This document shows, piece by piece, positions 15,820 to 23,586 of a stretch of DNA of 31,915 nt. The notes under the pieces were generated by a model. It made no database searches. It saw only the letters and a list, made by a program, of their open reading frames with translations, and was not told the origin of the DNA. Every line of letters starts with the position of its first letter. Position 1 is the stretch's first letter. A program made the position numbers and the translations under genes. This DNA is from CAXYVX01 sp964292495 (GTDB lineage Bacteria > Patescibacteriota > Saccharimonadia > Saccharimonadales > Saccharimonadaceae). The stretch is from the NCBI GenBank assembly GCA_964292495.1, contig CAXYVX010000005.1, forward strand, positions 1 to 31,915. The letters run 5' to 3'.

Positions 15820-15998
15820 GTTTTGCGCACATTAAAAATATAAAAACAAAAATATGGTTTAAAGCGGGGAAATCCGTGAAAAACCAAACAGATTTCGCGA
15901 ACATTTTTGGATGGGATTCGCGAAGAACGTTAAAAAATACAGGGGTCAAAACTTGGCGATCGACCGGAAATCGATCGTCGGAAACAAGAGGATCGTAG
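15816..15998 (+). CDS. Possible small basic protein coupled to mraZ
   Basis: A 60-residue ORF that starts in the ATGA overlap with mraZ, the usual sign of translational coupling. The product is basic, with no recognised domain (contains FANIFGWDSRRTL). It holds two TTCGCGAA motifs. A perfect 7-bp hairpin (CGATCGA/TCGATCG, 15957-15977) lies in its last codons. It may be real or a chance frame in the mraZ-rsmH spacer. Confidence 0.35.
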   Translation: MSFAHIKNIKTKIWFKAGKSVKNQTDFANIFGWDSRRTLKNTGVKTWRSTGNRSSETRGS

Positions 15999-16240
15999 AA
16001 CTTAGTTTTGTAAATTCAATTTATAAAACAAACTCCACCTCACACATAAGTCTCTCATGTGGCTGAAAATCCGTATTTACGCGAAATTTCGGACACAACT
16101 TATAAAACCTTGAAGAAGGCTAAACTAAAAAATAAAAAGATATAAAATAAATATCGATCGCCAGATTTTGACCTCCGTAACAGTTCGCGAAAAACTTATG
16201 CTTGCAAAAAGCGTAAAGTTTCGCGAAAATAAAGGATAAT
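15999..16240 (+). other. Spacer before rsmH, no gene seen
   Basis: There is no convincing ORF between the small ORF and rsmH. A possible hairpin CACAT/ATGTG (16043-16061) and a CCG/CGG pairing around 16080-16098 suggest a structured mRNA segment. AAAGGA at 16231-16236 is the rsmH ribosome binding site. Confidence 0.5.
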
Positions 16241-17143
16241 ATGAGTAATCAAACACCACAACAACTCCATATTCCTGTTCTGCTTGACTCTGTTGTTAAG
16301 CTGCTCGCGCCAAAAAAAGGCGAAAAGTATCTTGATTTGACTGCCGGATATGGCGGACATGCGCAAGAAATTATTTCGCGAATTGGCGACGAAAAACTTG
16401 CGACGTTGGTTGACCGGGATCTTTTTGCGATCGGAAAACTTCGCGAAAAATTCCCAAAAGCGGAAATTGTACATTCGGATTTTTCAGAATTCGCGAAAAA
16501 AACGGGTGAGACATACGATATGATTTTGTTGGATCTTGGCGTTTCGAGCGTTCAGTTGGACCAAGGCGAGCGAGGTTTCTCGTTTCGCGAAGATGCAAAA
16601 TTGGACATGCGAATGGACCGCGAGCAAAAATTGACTGCATTTGATGTGGTTAATAAGTACTCCGAGAAAAATCTTGCCGATGTTTTTATGAAATACGGCG
16701 AAGAAAAACAAGGGGTTTCGCGAAAAATTGCCAGGGAATTGGTGATATCAAGGAAATTCGGGCCAACGAAAACCACGTCGGAATTAGCTGAAAAAATCGT
16801 AAAAATTACTGGAAAAATGGATGGCGGAAAGTGGCATAAAACCCACCCAGCGACAAAAATTTTTCAGGCGATTCGGATTGAAGTGAACGACGAACTTGGG
16901 CAACTGAGAGAAGTGTTGGAGCAGATTTCGCGAATACTGAATCCGGGCGGGCGAGTTGCGATAATTTCGTTTCACAGCCTTGAGGACCGAATCGTTAAGA
17001 AGTATTTTCGCGAAAATGATTCTGAGAAAAATATGGAAAAAAACCTTATTATCCTGACAAAAAAGCCGATTGATGGATCGGTTGAAGATGATAACAATCC
17101 GCGAGCACGAAGCGCAAAACTTCGCGCCGCACGAAACAAATAA
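16241..17143 (+). CDS. rsmH: 16S rRNA (cytosine-1402-N4)-methyltransferase
   Basis: RsmH (MraW) methylates C1402 in the P site of the 30S subunit. The 300-residue protein shows the SAM-binding motif YLDLTAGYGGHAQEI, the family block DLGVSSVQLDQGERGFSF, AIRIEVNDELGQL and the C-terminal ISFHSLEDRIVKKYF. Length is normal. AAAGGA lies 4 nt before the ATG. It holds its usual dcw place after mraZ, though with an unusually long gap of about 420 bp. Confidence 0.95.
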   Translation: MSNQTPQQLHIPVLLDSVVKLLAPKKGEKYLDLTAGYGGHAQEIISRIGDEKLATLVDRDLFAIGKLREKFPKAEIVHSDFSEFAKKTGETYDMILLDLGVSSVQLDQGERGFSFREDAKLDMRMDREQKLTAFDVVNKYSEKNLADVFMKYGEEKQGVSRKIARELVISRKFGPTKTTSELAEKIVKITGKMDGGKWHKTHPATKIFQAIRIEVNDELGQLREVLEQISRILNPGGRVAIISFHSLEDRIVKKYFRENDSEKNMEKNLIILTKKPIDGSVEDDNNPRARSAKLRAARNK

Positions 17144-17167
17144 TAAAACAAAGAAAGGATCAAGATT

Positions 17168-17227
17168 ATGGCAATCAAAGTCGTTAACTTGTCCCGAGCC
17201 AAAAAAATCGCTGTTCGACACGCGTAA
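17168..17227 (+). CDS. Possible 19-residue peptide between rsmH and ftsL
   Basis: A short ORF with ATG preceded by AAAGGA about 8 nt upstream. The peptide is basic and helical (starts MAIKVVNLSRAKKIAV). A long stem-loop follows directly (17241-17278), so this could be a leader peptide or a small protein. Coding status is uncertain. Confidence 0.3.
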   Translation: MAIKVVNLSRAKKIAVRHA

Positions 17228-17240
17228 TTAGGCCGGAACT

Positions 17241-17278
17241 TTCGCGGAATCCGGGAGTTTAGACTCGGATTTCGCGAA
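17241..17278 (+). other. Long imperfect stem-loop after rsmH
   Basis: TTCGCGGAATCC pairs with GGATTTCGCGAA, continued by GAGT/ACTC around a TTAG loop, giving about 15 bp with one bulge. It is followed by A-rich sequence, not a T tract, so it is not a standard terminator. It may be an mRNA processing or stability element. A second AT-rich hairpin, TTTTTTCTATT/AATAGAAAAAA, lies near 17319-17346. Confidence 0.55.
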
Positions 17279-17400
17279 AACCGTGAAAATCGGAAAAAAC
17301 AAAAAATTAAAATAAAATTTTTTCTATTATTAGCAATAGAAAAAAATAATCGAAATTCTCAGAGGGAAATCGATTTGTTAAATGTGTTTTTAATAAAAAT

Positions 17401-17429
17401 CCGCAAACAAAATTTGCGTGCGGTTTTTT
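17401..17429 (+). terminator. Intrinsic terminator between rsmH and the ftsL-like gene
   Basis: CCGCA/TGCGG with an inner CAAA/TTTG pairing is followed by TTTTTT. It would separate mraZ-rsmH from the rest of the cluster. Confidence 0.65.
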
Positions 17430-17469
17430 GCGAAAAAATTTAGATAAAAAATATAAACAGGAAATAAAA

Positions 17470-17847
17470 ATGGTAAGAGAAAGAAATCAGTTTGTAAGCA
17501 CAAGAAACAGGGGTTTTGCGGCGGCCGGAGCGAGCAACGGAGCTAATTTTGGGTTGAACCAGAACTTGATAAAATTCCGTCCTGGGCGAAAAATGGGTCC
17601 TGTTACAAACGCGGTTTTGATCATCGTGATTGTGGCAATGCTCGGCATGCTGTATCTGACGCAATTGACAAAAACTGGGTCTTTTTCCTACCAATTAAAT
17701 TCAATTGATCAGCAGAAAACGGCGTTGAGCGCTGAGCAGGATAATCTCCAAGTTGAAAATGCGCGGCTCCAATCTCTGGCCACAATCAGCAATTCTCAAG
17801 TCGCGGCTAACATGTCGGCGCCAGCGAGCGTTTCATCAGCGCAATAG
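17470..17847 (+). CDS. ftsL: FtsL-like cell-division protein
   Basis: A 125-residue bitopic membrane protein: cytoplasmic basic N-terminus (residues 1-40), one transmembrane helix (AVLIIVIVAMLGMLYLTQL, about 44-62), then an extracytoplasmic coiled coil (SIDQQKTALSAEQDNLQVEN). This layout and the place between rsmH and the penicillin-binding protein gene match FtsL, a scaffold of the divisome. Sequence identity within the family is always low, so the call rests on topology and position. ATG 17470 has AGGAA about 8 nt upstream. A TTG at 17428 is in frame but lies in the terminator. Confidence 0.7.
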   Translation: MVRERNQFVSTRNRGFAAAGASNGANFGLNQNLIKFRPGRKMGPVTNAVLIIVIVAMLGMLYLTQLTKTGSFSYQLNSIDQQKTALSAEQDNLQVENARLQSLATISNSQVAANMSAPASVSSAQ

Positions 17848-17862
17848 AGAAAAACGAAGCTT

Positions 17863-17900
17863 AAAATCGCCACGAATTGACGGCGATTTTTTGTTGTTTT
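17863..17900 (+). terminator. Intrinsic terminator after the ftsL-like gene
   Basis: The perfect 9-bp stem AAAATCGCC/GGCGATTTT with a 10-nt loop is followed by a T-rich tract. Confidence 0.8.
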
Positions 17901-17924
17901 TATGCGAAAATTTCGCGAAAAATA

Positions 17925-17933
17925 TGATAAACT
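17925..17933 (+). promoter_or_regulatory. Extended -10 promoter of the penicillin-binding protein gene
   Basis: TGATAAACT ends 9 nt before ATG 17943, which predicts a leader of at most a few nucleotides. Confidence 0.5.
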
Positions 17934-17942
17934 ATAAGCGAT

Positions 17943-19736
17943 ATGAATCATGAAACATCGCGAAAAAAGGGATTTTCGCGCGGACAGATTTTAGTGGCGG
18001 CGCTGTTTGTGGTGCTGGTAATTTTCTTGCTGAGATTGGCGCAAATTCAGATTTTACAGGGCGGATATTATGCGAAACAGGCCGAAAATATGCAAATGAA
18101 CAAAGAAACGATCAACGCCAAAAGGGGCGAGATTTTTGTTCGCGACGCTGACGGAAACCTTGCGCCACTAGTGTTAAATCAGACGGTTTACACGTTATTT
18201 GCGGATCCAACGCAGATCAAAGATGTTGAAAAAATCAAAGATTTGGTGAATTCTGCGATTGGCGAGAACGCAATCAAAGAGAATTTCGCGAAACTTTCGG
18301 ATAAGAAGACACAATATGTTGTTTTGGCGCGAAATGTGTCGTATGATTCGGCGCAGAAAATCCAAAAAGCTGATTTGGCGGGGCTTGGTTTGCAGGTTGG
18401 AAGCAGGCGAGTTTACCCTGAGGGATCGCTGGCGGCGCAGGTTTTGGGTTATGTTAACAATAATGGAAATGGGCAATATGGCGTTGAGCAGTCGTTGGAC
18501 AAAAAACTTGCTGGCACTCCGGGGCAGTTAAACACGGTGACTGATGTGAGGCGAATTCCGTTGACGATTGGCACGCACGACGCTTCGGTCGCAGCCAAAG
18601 ATGGCGAGAATTTGGTTTTATCGCTGGACAGAAACATACAATTGCAGGCTGAGCAAGGGCTTGCGGCTGGCCTCGCGAACGCGAAAGCGACCAGTGGTAG
18701 CATTATTGTGATGGATCCAGAGACTGGGCGCATTTTGGGGATGGCGAGCAACCCAAGCTATGACCCGAGCAATTTGAATTCAATCGTGATTAACAAAAAC
18801 CAGGGTGTTTCAACTGCGTCGGCTTTGCCGGTGACGAACGCTTATGAGCCGGGCTCAATTATGAAATTCTTTACCATCGCGGCGGCAATTAACGGCGGGT
18901 TTATTTCCCCGAATTCAACTTTTGTGAACACGGATTGCATCGGCGTTCTTGATGCGAAAATTTGCAATGTTGACAAAGGTTTGAACGGTCCGCGAACGCC
19001 AATGCAAATATTGGAATTCTCGTTAAACACTGGCGCGACCTGGGCTTTGGAAAGCATGGGCGGGGGCGGAAGTCCGCCGAGCATGGCCGCGCAAAACTAC
19101 TACTACAATTTCTTGAACAACAACTATCGTTTTTCCGCTCCGACAGGTGTTGAAGTGGCTGGCGAAGCCGACAGTGTGATTTATTCGCCGAAATCCTTGG
19201 CTGACAAAGGTGGAGCTTTGACTTACGCGAACATGAGTTTCGGGCAGGGCATGCAGTTAACAATGACACAAGTTATTTCCGCGTTTTCCGCTGTAATTAA
19301 CGGGGGAAATTATTATCAGCCGACCGTAATTCTTGGCTCAACAAATTCAGCTGGCGAAACTTTAAATGAACAAAAACCGAAAATCACTTTGCGAAATGCT
19401 GTCAGCGCGCAAGATTCGCGAGATATGGTTGAAATGCTGCAACAAGCGCGATATCTCGGCGCTCCCGGCGCAAAAACCACCGATAATGGCTTTTTCTGCG
19501 GTGGCAAATCCGGAACTGCGCAAAAAGTTGACCCAGAAACAGGAAAATATTCCGACACGTTGACCACCGGTTCGTACATTGGGTTTTGCGCCGGGGCAGA
19601 CCACAAGCCAAAATACGCGATTTTGGTTCGCGTCGACGACGCCCATAACGGAGGTTATTCTGGCTCCGCGGCCGCGCAACCGATTTTTGACAAAATGAGC
19701 CAATTTATGAACACATATGAAGGGCTCAGTAAATGA
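17943..19736 (+). CDS. ftsI: Class B penicillin-binding protein (FtsI/PBP2 type transpeptidase)
   Basis: Cross-links septal peptidoglycan. The 597-residue protein has one N-terminal membrane anchor (about residues 15-37), the PBP dimerisation domain (RGEIFVRDADG through RVYPEGSLAAQVLGYV), and a transpeptidase domain with the active-site serine in EPGSIMKFF (SxxK, Ser305), SxN in EFSLNTG (Ser360) and KSGT in CGGKSGTAQ (Lys522) in place of the more usual KTGT. No PASTA domain is present at the C-terminus. It has a terminator upstream and its own near-leaderless promoter, so it is transcribed separately from the ftsL-like gene. Confidence 0.93.
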   Translation: MNHETSRKKGFSRGQILVAALFVVLVIFLLRLAQIQILQGGYYAKQAENMQMNKETINAKRGEIFVRDADGNLAPLVLNQTVYTLFADPTQIKDVEKIKDLVNSAIGENAIKENFAKLSDKKTQYVVLARNVSYDSAQKIQKADLAGLGLQVGSRRVYPEGSLAAQVLGYVNNNGNGQYGVEQSLDKKLAGTPGQLNTVTDVRRIPLTIGTHDASVAAKDGENLVLSLDRNIQLQAEQGLAAGLANAKATSGSIIVMDPETGRILGMASNPSYDPSNLNSIVINKNQGVSTASALPVTNAYEPGSIMKFFTIAAAINGGFISPNSTFVNTDCIGVLDAKICNVDKGLNGPRTPMQILEFSLNTGATWALESMGGGGSPPSMAAQNYYYNFLNNNYRFSAPTGVEVAGEADSVIYSPKSLADKGGALTYANMSFGQGMQLTMTQVISAFSAVINGGNYYQPTVILGSTNSAGETLNEQKPKITLRNAVSAQDSRDMVEMLQQARYLGAPGAKTTDNGFFCGGKSGTAQKVDPETGKYSDTLTTGSYIGFCAGADHKPKYAILVRVDDAHNGGYSGSAAAQPIFDKMSQFMNTYEGLSK

Positions 19737-19752
19737 TAAATTCGCGAAAATC

Positions 19753-19761
19753 TGCTATAAT
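19753..19761 (+). promoter_or_regulatory. Extended -10 promoter of the mraY-ftsW-murG-ftsQ operon
   Basis: TGCTATAAT is a perfect extended -10, followed by a leader of about 45 nt ending in GGAAGGG before ATG 19815. Confidence 0.65.
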
Positions 19762-19814
19762 GTTGGTTAGAAAAAACTGTGTTTTACTACTGAAAAACGG
19801 AAGGGAAAAATGAT

Positions 19815-20927
19815 ATGAATCCAATTACAATACAACAAGATGTGTCGCCGGTCGCTGATAAAATTGGCCCGAACACGTCGCCGATTGTTCATGAAGCAAC
19901 GCTGCACAATCTTTCTGGTCCGCTCGCAAGTATTTTTTTGACGGGGCTTCTAGCTCTGTTAATAGCGACGATTTTGACACCGGTTTTCACGTATTTTGCG
20001 TATAAATATCACTTTTGGAAGCGCCAAAAATCCGTTGCGCTTGACGGCAAAAAACTTACTGTTATGAATAAATTACATGCTGCCAAAATCAAGCGACATC
20101 TTCCCACGATGGCCGGGATGATTTTTGTGATCGCGATTGCTTCGGTGACGTTGATCGCGAACCTGAGCCGTTCACAAACCTGGCTTCCACTTTCAGCACT
20201 TTTGGTTGGAGGTGTGATTGGTTTGATTGACGATTTGATGAACTTGTTTGGGAAATCGGCCGTGGCTGGTCTCCGCGCGCCGGTGAAATTCGCGATGATC
20301 ACAATTGCAGGGCTGATAATGGGGTGGTTTTTCTGGGCTCGGCTCGGCTGGACTTTTGTGCATATTCCGTTCATCGGAGACTGGAATATCGGCATGTGGA
20401 TGATCCCGCTGTTTGCTTTTGCGGTTGTCGCAACAGGGAACGCGGTGAATTTGAGCGATGGTCTTGACGGCCTAGCTGGCGGGCTTGTTGCGACAAGTTT
20501 CGCGAGTTTTGCAGGGATCGCTTTACTTCAAGGACAGTTTGGATTGGCGGCGTTTTGCGTCACCGTTCTCGGAGCGCTCGCTAGTTACCTCTGGTTTAAT
20601 ATTTTCCCGGCGCGCTTCATGATGGGTGATGTCGGCTCTTTCGCGCTTGGCTGTTCACTAGCTGTGGTCGCGATGATGACTAACTCGCTGTTTCTGCTGC
20701 CAATCATCGGTCTAATGTTCGTAATTGACACCGGTAGCGCCGTTATTCAAATCATCTACAAAAAACTCACTCACGGCAAAAAAATTTGGCTTTCAACGCC
20801 AATTCACCATCATTTTGAGGCGATCGGCTGGCCGGAAACAAAAGTCACTATGCGCTTCTGGCTACTTAGTGCAGTGGCGGGCGTAGTCGGTTTAATACTC
20901 GCATTTCTTGGAGGAGCGATTAAATAA
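19815..20927 (+). CDS. mraY: Phospho-N-acetylmuramoyl-pentapeptide transferase
   Basis: Makes lipid I by transferring phospho-MurNAc-pentapeptide to undecaprenyl phosphate. The 370-residue protein has about ten membrane helices. The active-site motifs are present: GLIDDLMNLFGKS, GNAVNLSDGLDGLAGG, RFMMGDVGSFALG, and TPIHHHFEAIGW near the C-terminus. The N-terminus carries about 30 extra residues before the first helix. An ATG at 19810 stops after two codons, so 19815 is the start. It is the first gene of a tight four-gene operon, with the stop codon overlapping ftsW by 1 bp. Confidence 0.96.
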   Translation: MNPITIQQDVSPVADKIGPNTSPIVHEATLHNLSGPLASIFLTGLLALLIATILTPVFTYFAYKYHFWKRQKSVALDGKKLTVMNKLHAAKIKRHLPTMAGMIFVIAIASVTLIANLSRSQTWLPLSALLVGGVIGLIDDLMNLFGKSAVAGLRAPVKFAMITIAGLIMGWFFWARLGWTFVHIPFIGDWNIGMWMIPLFAFAVVATGNAVNLSDGLDGLAGGLVATSFASFAGIALLQGQFGLAAFCVTVLGALASYLWFNIFPARFMMGDVGSFALGCSLAVVAMMTNSLFLLPIIGLMFVIDTGSAVIQIIYKKLTHGKKIWLSTPIHHHFEAIGWPETKVTMRFWLLSAVAGVVGLILAFLGGAIK

Positions 20928-22381
20928 TGAGCGAATTTCGCGAAAAAAACGCTCGCAGATCTGCCGGTTCGCCCAGCGGAGCTTTTTCGCAAAACGCAAA
21001 TCACGGCGCGTATGGCCGCCGCTCAGTTGGATCAACAAATAATAAAAATGAAGGATTTTTTTCTGGAATAGCGAAGAATTTTTCCGGATCAGGAGCGGAA
21101 AATTTCGCGAAAACGGTTCGCGACGGTGGAGCAAAAAGGCAAGCGAAAATCGCCGCAAATGAAGTCAAATCTGCGCTTTTTGATCAATCTGGCGCACTGA
21201 AACTTTCGCGAAAACATCGCCCGGATTACGCAATCGTGGTTCTGATTTTGATCCTCGCCATCACAGGATTGGTTGTTCTGTTTTCAATTGCTCCGGCGTT
21301 AAATGGCGGAAATCAGAGCTCAACCAACGCATTTATGTTCAAACAAGCCGCGTTTTTAGCTTTGGGCATTTCTGTATTTTTTATTTTTTCGCGAATTCCG
21401 CTCGATTTTTGGCGCAGGAATGCATCCAAAATTTTCATCGCATCGCTGTTAGTTTCCGTTGCTGTCGCGATCCCACATTTTCCTTTGGCGCTAAATATCA
21501 ATGGCGCTCAGCGTTGGTTTAACATCGGTGCAATCGGAACTTTTCAGCCAGCTGAGTTTTTGAAATTCGGTTCAATGCTTTTTGCGAGCGGATTTCTCGC
21601 GATGAAAAGTTCGCGAAATCAGCTCAATTCTTGGCGCGAACTTTTCCCGTTTTTCGTTGTAATAGGCGCGGCTTTGTTTGTGATTGTTGTCTTGCAGAAA
21701 GATATGGGAACCGGGCTGGCGCTATTCGCGATTGTTTTGACACAGTTAATTATTGCTCGCGTTTCGTGGAAAAAAATCGCCGTGATTATTACCATTAGCT
21801 TTTTAGCTGGACTTGCGGCTGTGCTTTTGTTTAGCCACCGAATGGACCGCGTCATGACGTTTTTTGGCGGTGGAGATCAGCATCAAAATTATCAGATAAA
21901 CCAAGCGATGATCGCCATTGGTTCGGGCGGTTTAACAGGGAAGGGCTTGGGGCAATCAGTTCAGGCTTTCGGTTGGCTTCCAGAACAAAGCACGGACAGT
22001 ATTTTCGCGATTTTATGCGAAACGCTCGGTTGGGCTGGCGCGCTGACCGTGATTGTTTTGTTTGGCGTTTTGCTTCGGAGGATTTTGATCAAAACTGATT
22101 ATACCGAAAATTTATTTTTGCGCTTGATTTTGGCGGGAGTTTTTGGCTGGATCGCGGCGCACGTTGTTTTAAATATTGGCGCAATGACTTCTCTGATTCC
22201 GCTGACGGGCGTCACTTTGCCACTGATTTCATTCGGAGGCACAAGCATGATGTTCATCATGGGCTCGCTCGGTTTGGTTTTCGCGATTAGCGGATACACG
22301 ACACACCGCAGAATTTCAACTGAAAGTGAAGATTCGCGAAACTCGCCAGCCGCGAGAAAAATTAACAGGAGGCAAATATGA
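20927..22381 (+). CDS. ftsW: FtsW-type septal peptidoglycan polymerase (SEDS family)
   Basis: Polymerises lipid II together with the class B penicillin-binding protein. The 484-residue protein has about ten membrane helices. The catalytic aspartate lies in VLQKDMGTGLALF, and the family signature is visible in AIGSGGLTGKGLGQS, LPEQSTDSIFA and LPLISFGGTSM. The first 95 residues are an unusually long, charged and glycine-rich cytoplasmic extension without a known domain. GGAGGAG precedes the start, which overlaps mraY by 1 bp. RodA is the alternative, but the dcw location favours FtsW. Confidence 0.9.
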   Translation: MSEFREKNARRSAGSPSGAFSQNANHGAYGRRSVGSTNNKNEGFFSGIAKNFSGSGAENFAKTVRDGGAKRQAKIAANEVKSALFDQSGALKLSRKHRPDYAIVVLILILAITGLVVLFSIAPALNGGNQSSTNAFMFKQAAFLALGISVFFIFSRIPLDFWRRNASKIFIASLLVSVAVAIPHFPLALNINGAQRWFNIGAIGTFQPAEFLKFGSMLFASGFLAMKSSRNQLNSWRELFPFFVVIGAALFVIVVLQKDMGTGLALFAIVLTQLIIARVSWKKIAVIITISFLAGLAAVLLFSHRMDRVMTFFGGGDQHQNYQINQAMIAIGSGGLTGKGLGQSVQAFGWLPEQSTDSIFAILCETLGWAGALTVIVLFGVLLRRILIKTDYTENLFLRLILAGVFGWIAAHVVLNIGAMTSLIPLTGVTLPLISFGGTSMMFIMGSLGLVFAISGYTTHRRISTESEDSRNSPAARKINRRQI

Positions 22382-23586
22382 AAATTTTACTAGTTGGCGG
22401 AGGATCTGGCGGACATGTCACGCCTGTTGTTGCGGTAGCAAAAAAAATCCATGACGTTGATACAGAAGCGGAAATACGCATCTGGACTGATAAAAAATTC
22501 GCGAAACAAACGGCGGACTTGGCACCAGATTTCGCGAAAATATCTGTGATTTCTTCCGGTAAATTCCGTAGATACGCAAACTTAAAATTCTTGAACAAAT
22601 ATTTTTCCTGGTACCACATCACAAAAACGCATTTGCCGAATTTGGTTGACTCGGGGAAAATTTTTGGCGGTTTTTTGCAGAGCGTGATCAAACTAAAAAA
22701 GTGGCGCCCAGATGTAATTTTCGCGAAAGGCGGATATGTTTGCCTTCCGGTCGGGATCGCCGCGCATTTTCTGAAAATTCCTCTGGTGATACACGATTCA
22801 GACACTGTTCCCGGGCTTACAAATAGGGTTCTTTCGCGATGGGCAAGCGCAATTGCCACAGGCTCGCCAGTTGAAAACTATCCAGCATACCCGAAAAAAA
22901 TCACGCATTTTGTGGGAATTCCTGTGCGCGAGACTTTCGCGAATTACGACAAAAAAGCGCGCGCTGAAATTAAATTGGAACTTGGACTAGACCCGAAAAA
23001 GAAGCTAATTTTTGTGGCGGGCGGCGGAGGCGGCGCGGCGATTTTCTCAACAGTTTTTCGCGAAATTGCTCCAAAAATTTTAACAGAATTTGACTCACAA
23101 ATATTCTTATTAACAGGGAAAAACAAAGCGTTTTCAGTTGCCGATTATGCGAAAAAATTTGAGATTAACGTTAGGGAAAAAATTAACCAAAATTTCATTA
23201 TAAAAGACTTTGTTTCTGAAGAATACCCGGATTTATTGAATGCCTGCGACGTTTTTATAACGCGCGCCGGAGCGACAAGTCTCGCGGAAGCGGCCGTCAG
23301 TGAAACCGCCACAATTATTATCCCGAGCCCGTTTTTGGCGGGCGATCACCAGACGAAAAACGCGGAAATTTTCGCAGAAGCTGGCGCGGCATTTTCGTTG
23401 AAACAGAACGCGACGGAAGATAAGCCGGATCCAAAACTTGCAGAAGAAATGCAAGAAAAAATTCAGATTTTGTTGGGGAATAACGGTGAAAAAATCAGAG
23501 GTGAATTGGGTAAAAACTTGTCAAAATTTGCGAGAACTGATGCGATTGATCAAATCGTAAAAATGATTTTTGGGGCTGTAAAATGA
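22378..23586 (+). CDS. murG: UDP-GlcNAc:lipid I N-acetylglucosaminyltransferase
   Basis: Converts lipid I to lipid II on the inner membrane face. The 402-residue GT-B glycosyltransferase shows the N-terminal GGGSGGHVTPVVAV loop, the linker block VFVAGGGGGAAIF in slightly altered form (FVAGGGGGAAIF), and the UDP-GlcNAc-binding region FITRAGATSLAEAAV and PSPFLAGDHQTKNAE. It is about 40 residues longer than the E. coli enzyme, mostly in the N-terminal domain. A near-perfect AGGAGG sits before the ATG, which overlaps ftsW by 4 bp (ATGA). Confidence 0.95.
   Translation: MKILLVGGGSGGHVTPVVAVAKKIHDVDTEAEIRIWTDKKFAKQTADLAPDFAKISVISSGKFRRYANLKFLNKYFSWYHITKTHLPNLVDSGKIFGGFLQSVIKLKKWRPDVIFAKGGYVCLPVGIAAHFLKIPLVIHDSDTVPGLTNRVLSRWASAIATGSPVENYPAYPKKITHFVGIPVRETFANYDKKARAEIKLELGLDPKKKLIFVAGGGGGAAIFSTVFREIAPKILTEFDSQIFLLTGKNKAFSVADYAKKFEINVREKINQNFIIKDFVSEEYPDLLNACDVFITRAGATSLAEAAVSETATIIIPSPFLAGDHQTKNAEIFAEAGAAFSLKQNATEDKPDPKLAEEMQEKIQILLGNNGEKIRGELGKNLSKFARTDAIDQIVKMIFGAVK

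Noticed and set aside
17428..17469. TTG 17428 as start of the ftsL-like gene
   Set aside because: It lies in the T tract of a terminator. ATG 17470 has a ribosome binding site.
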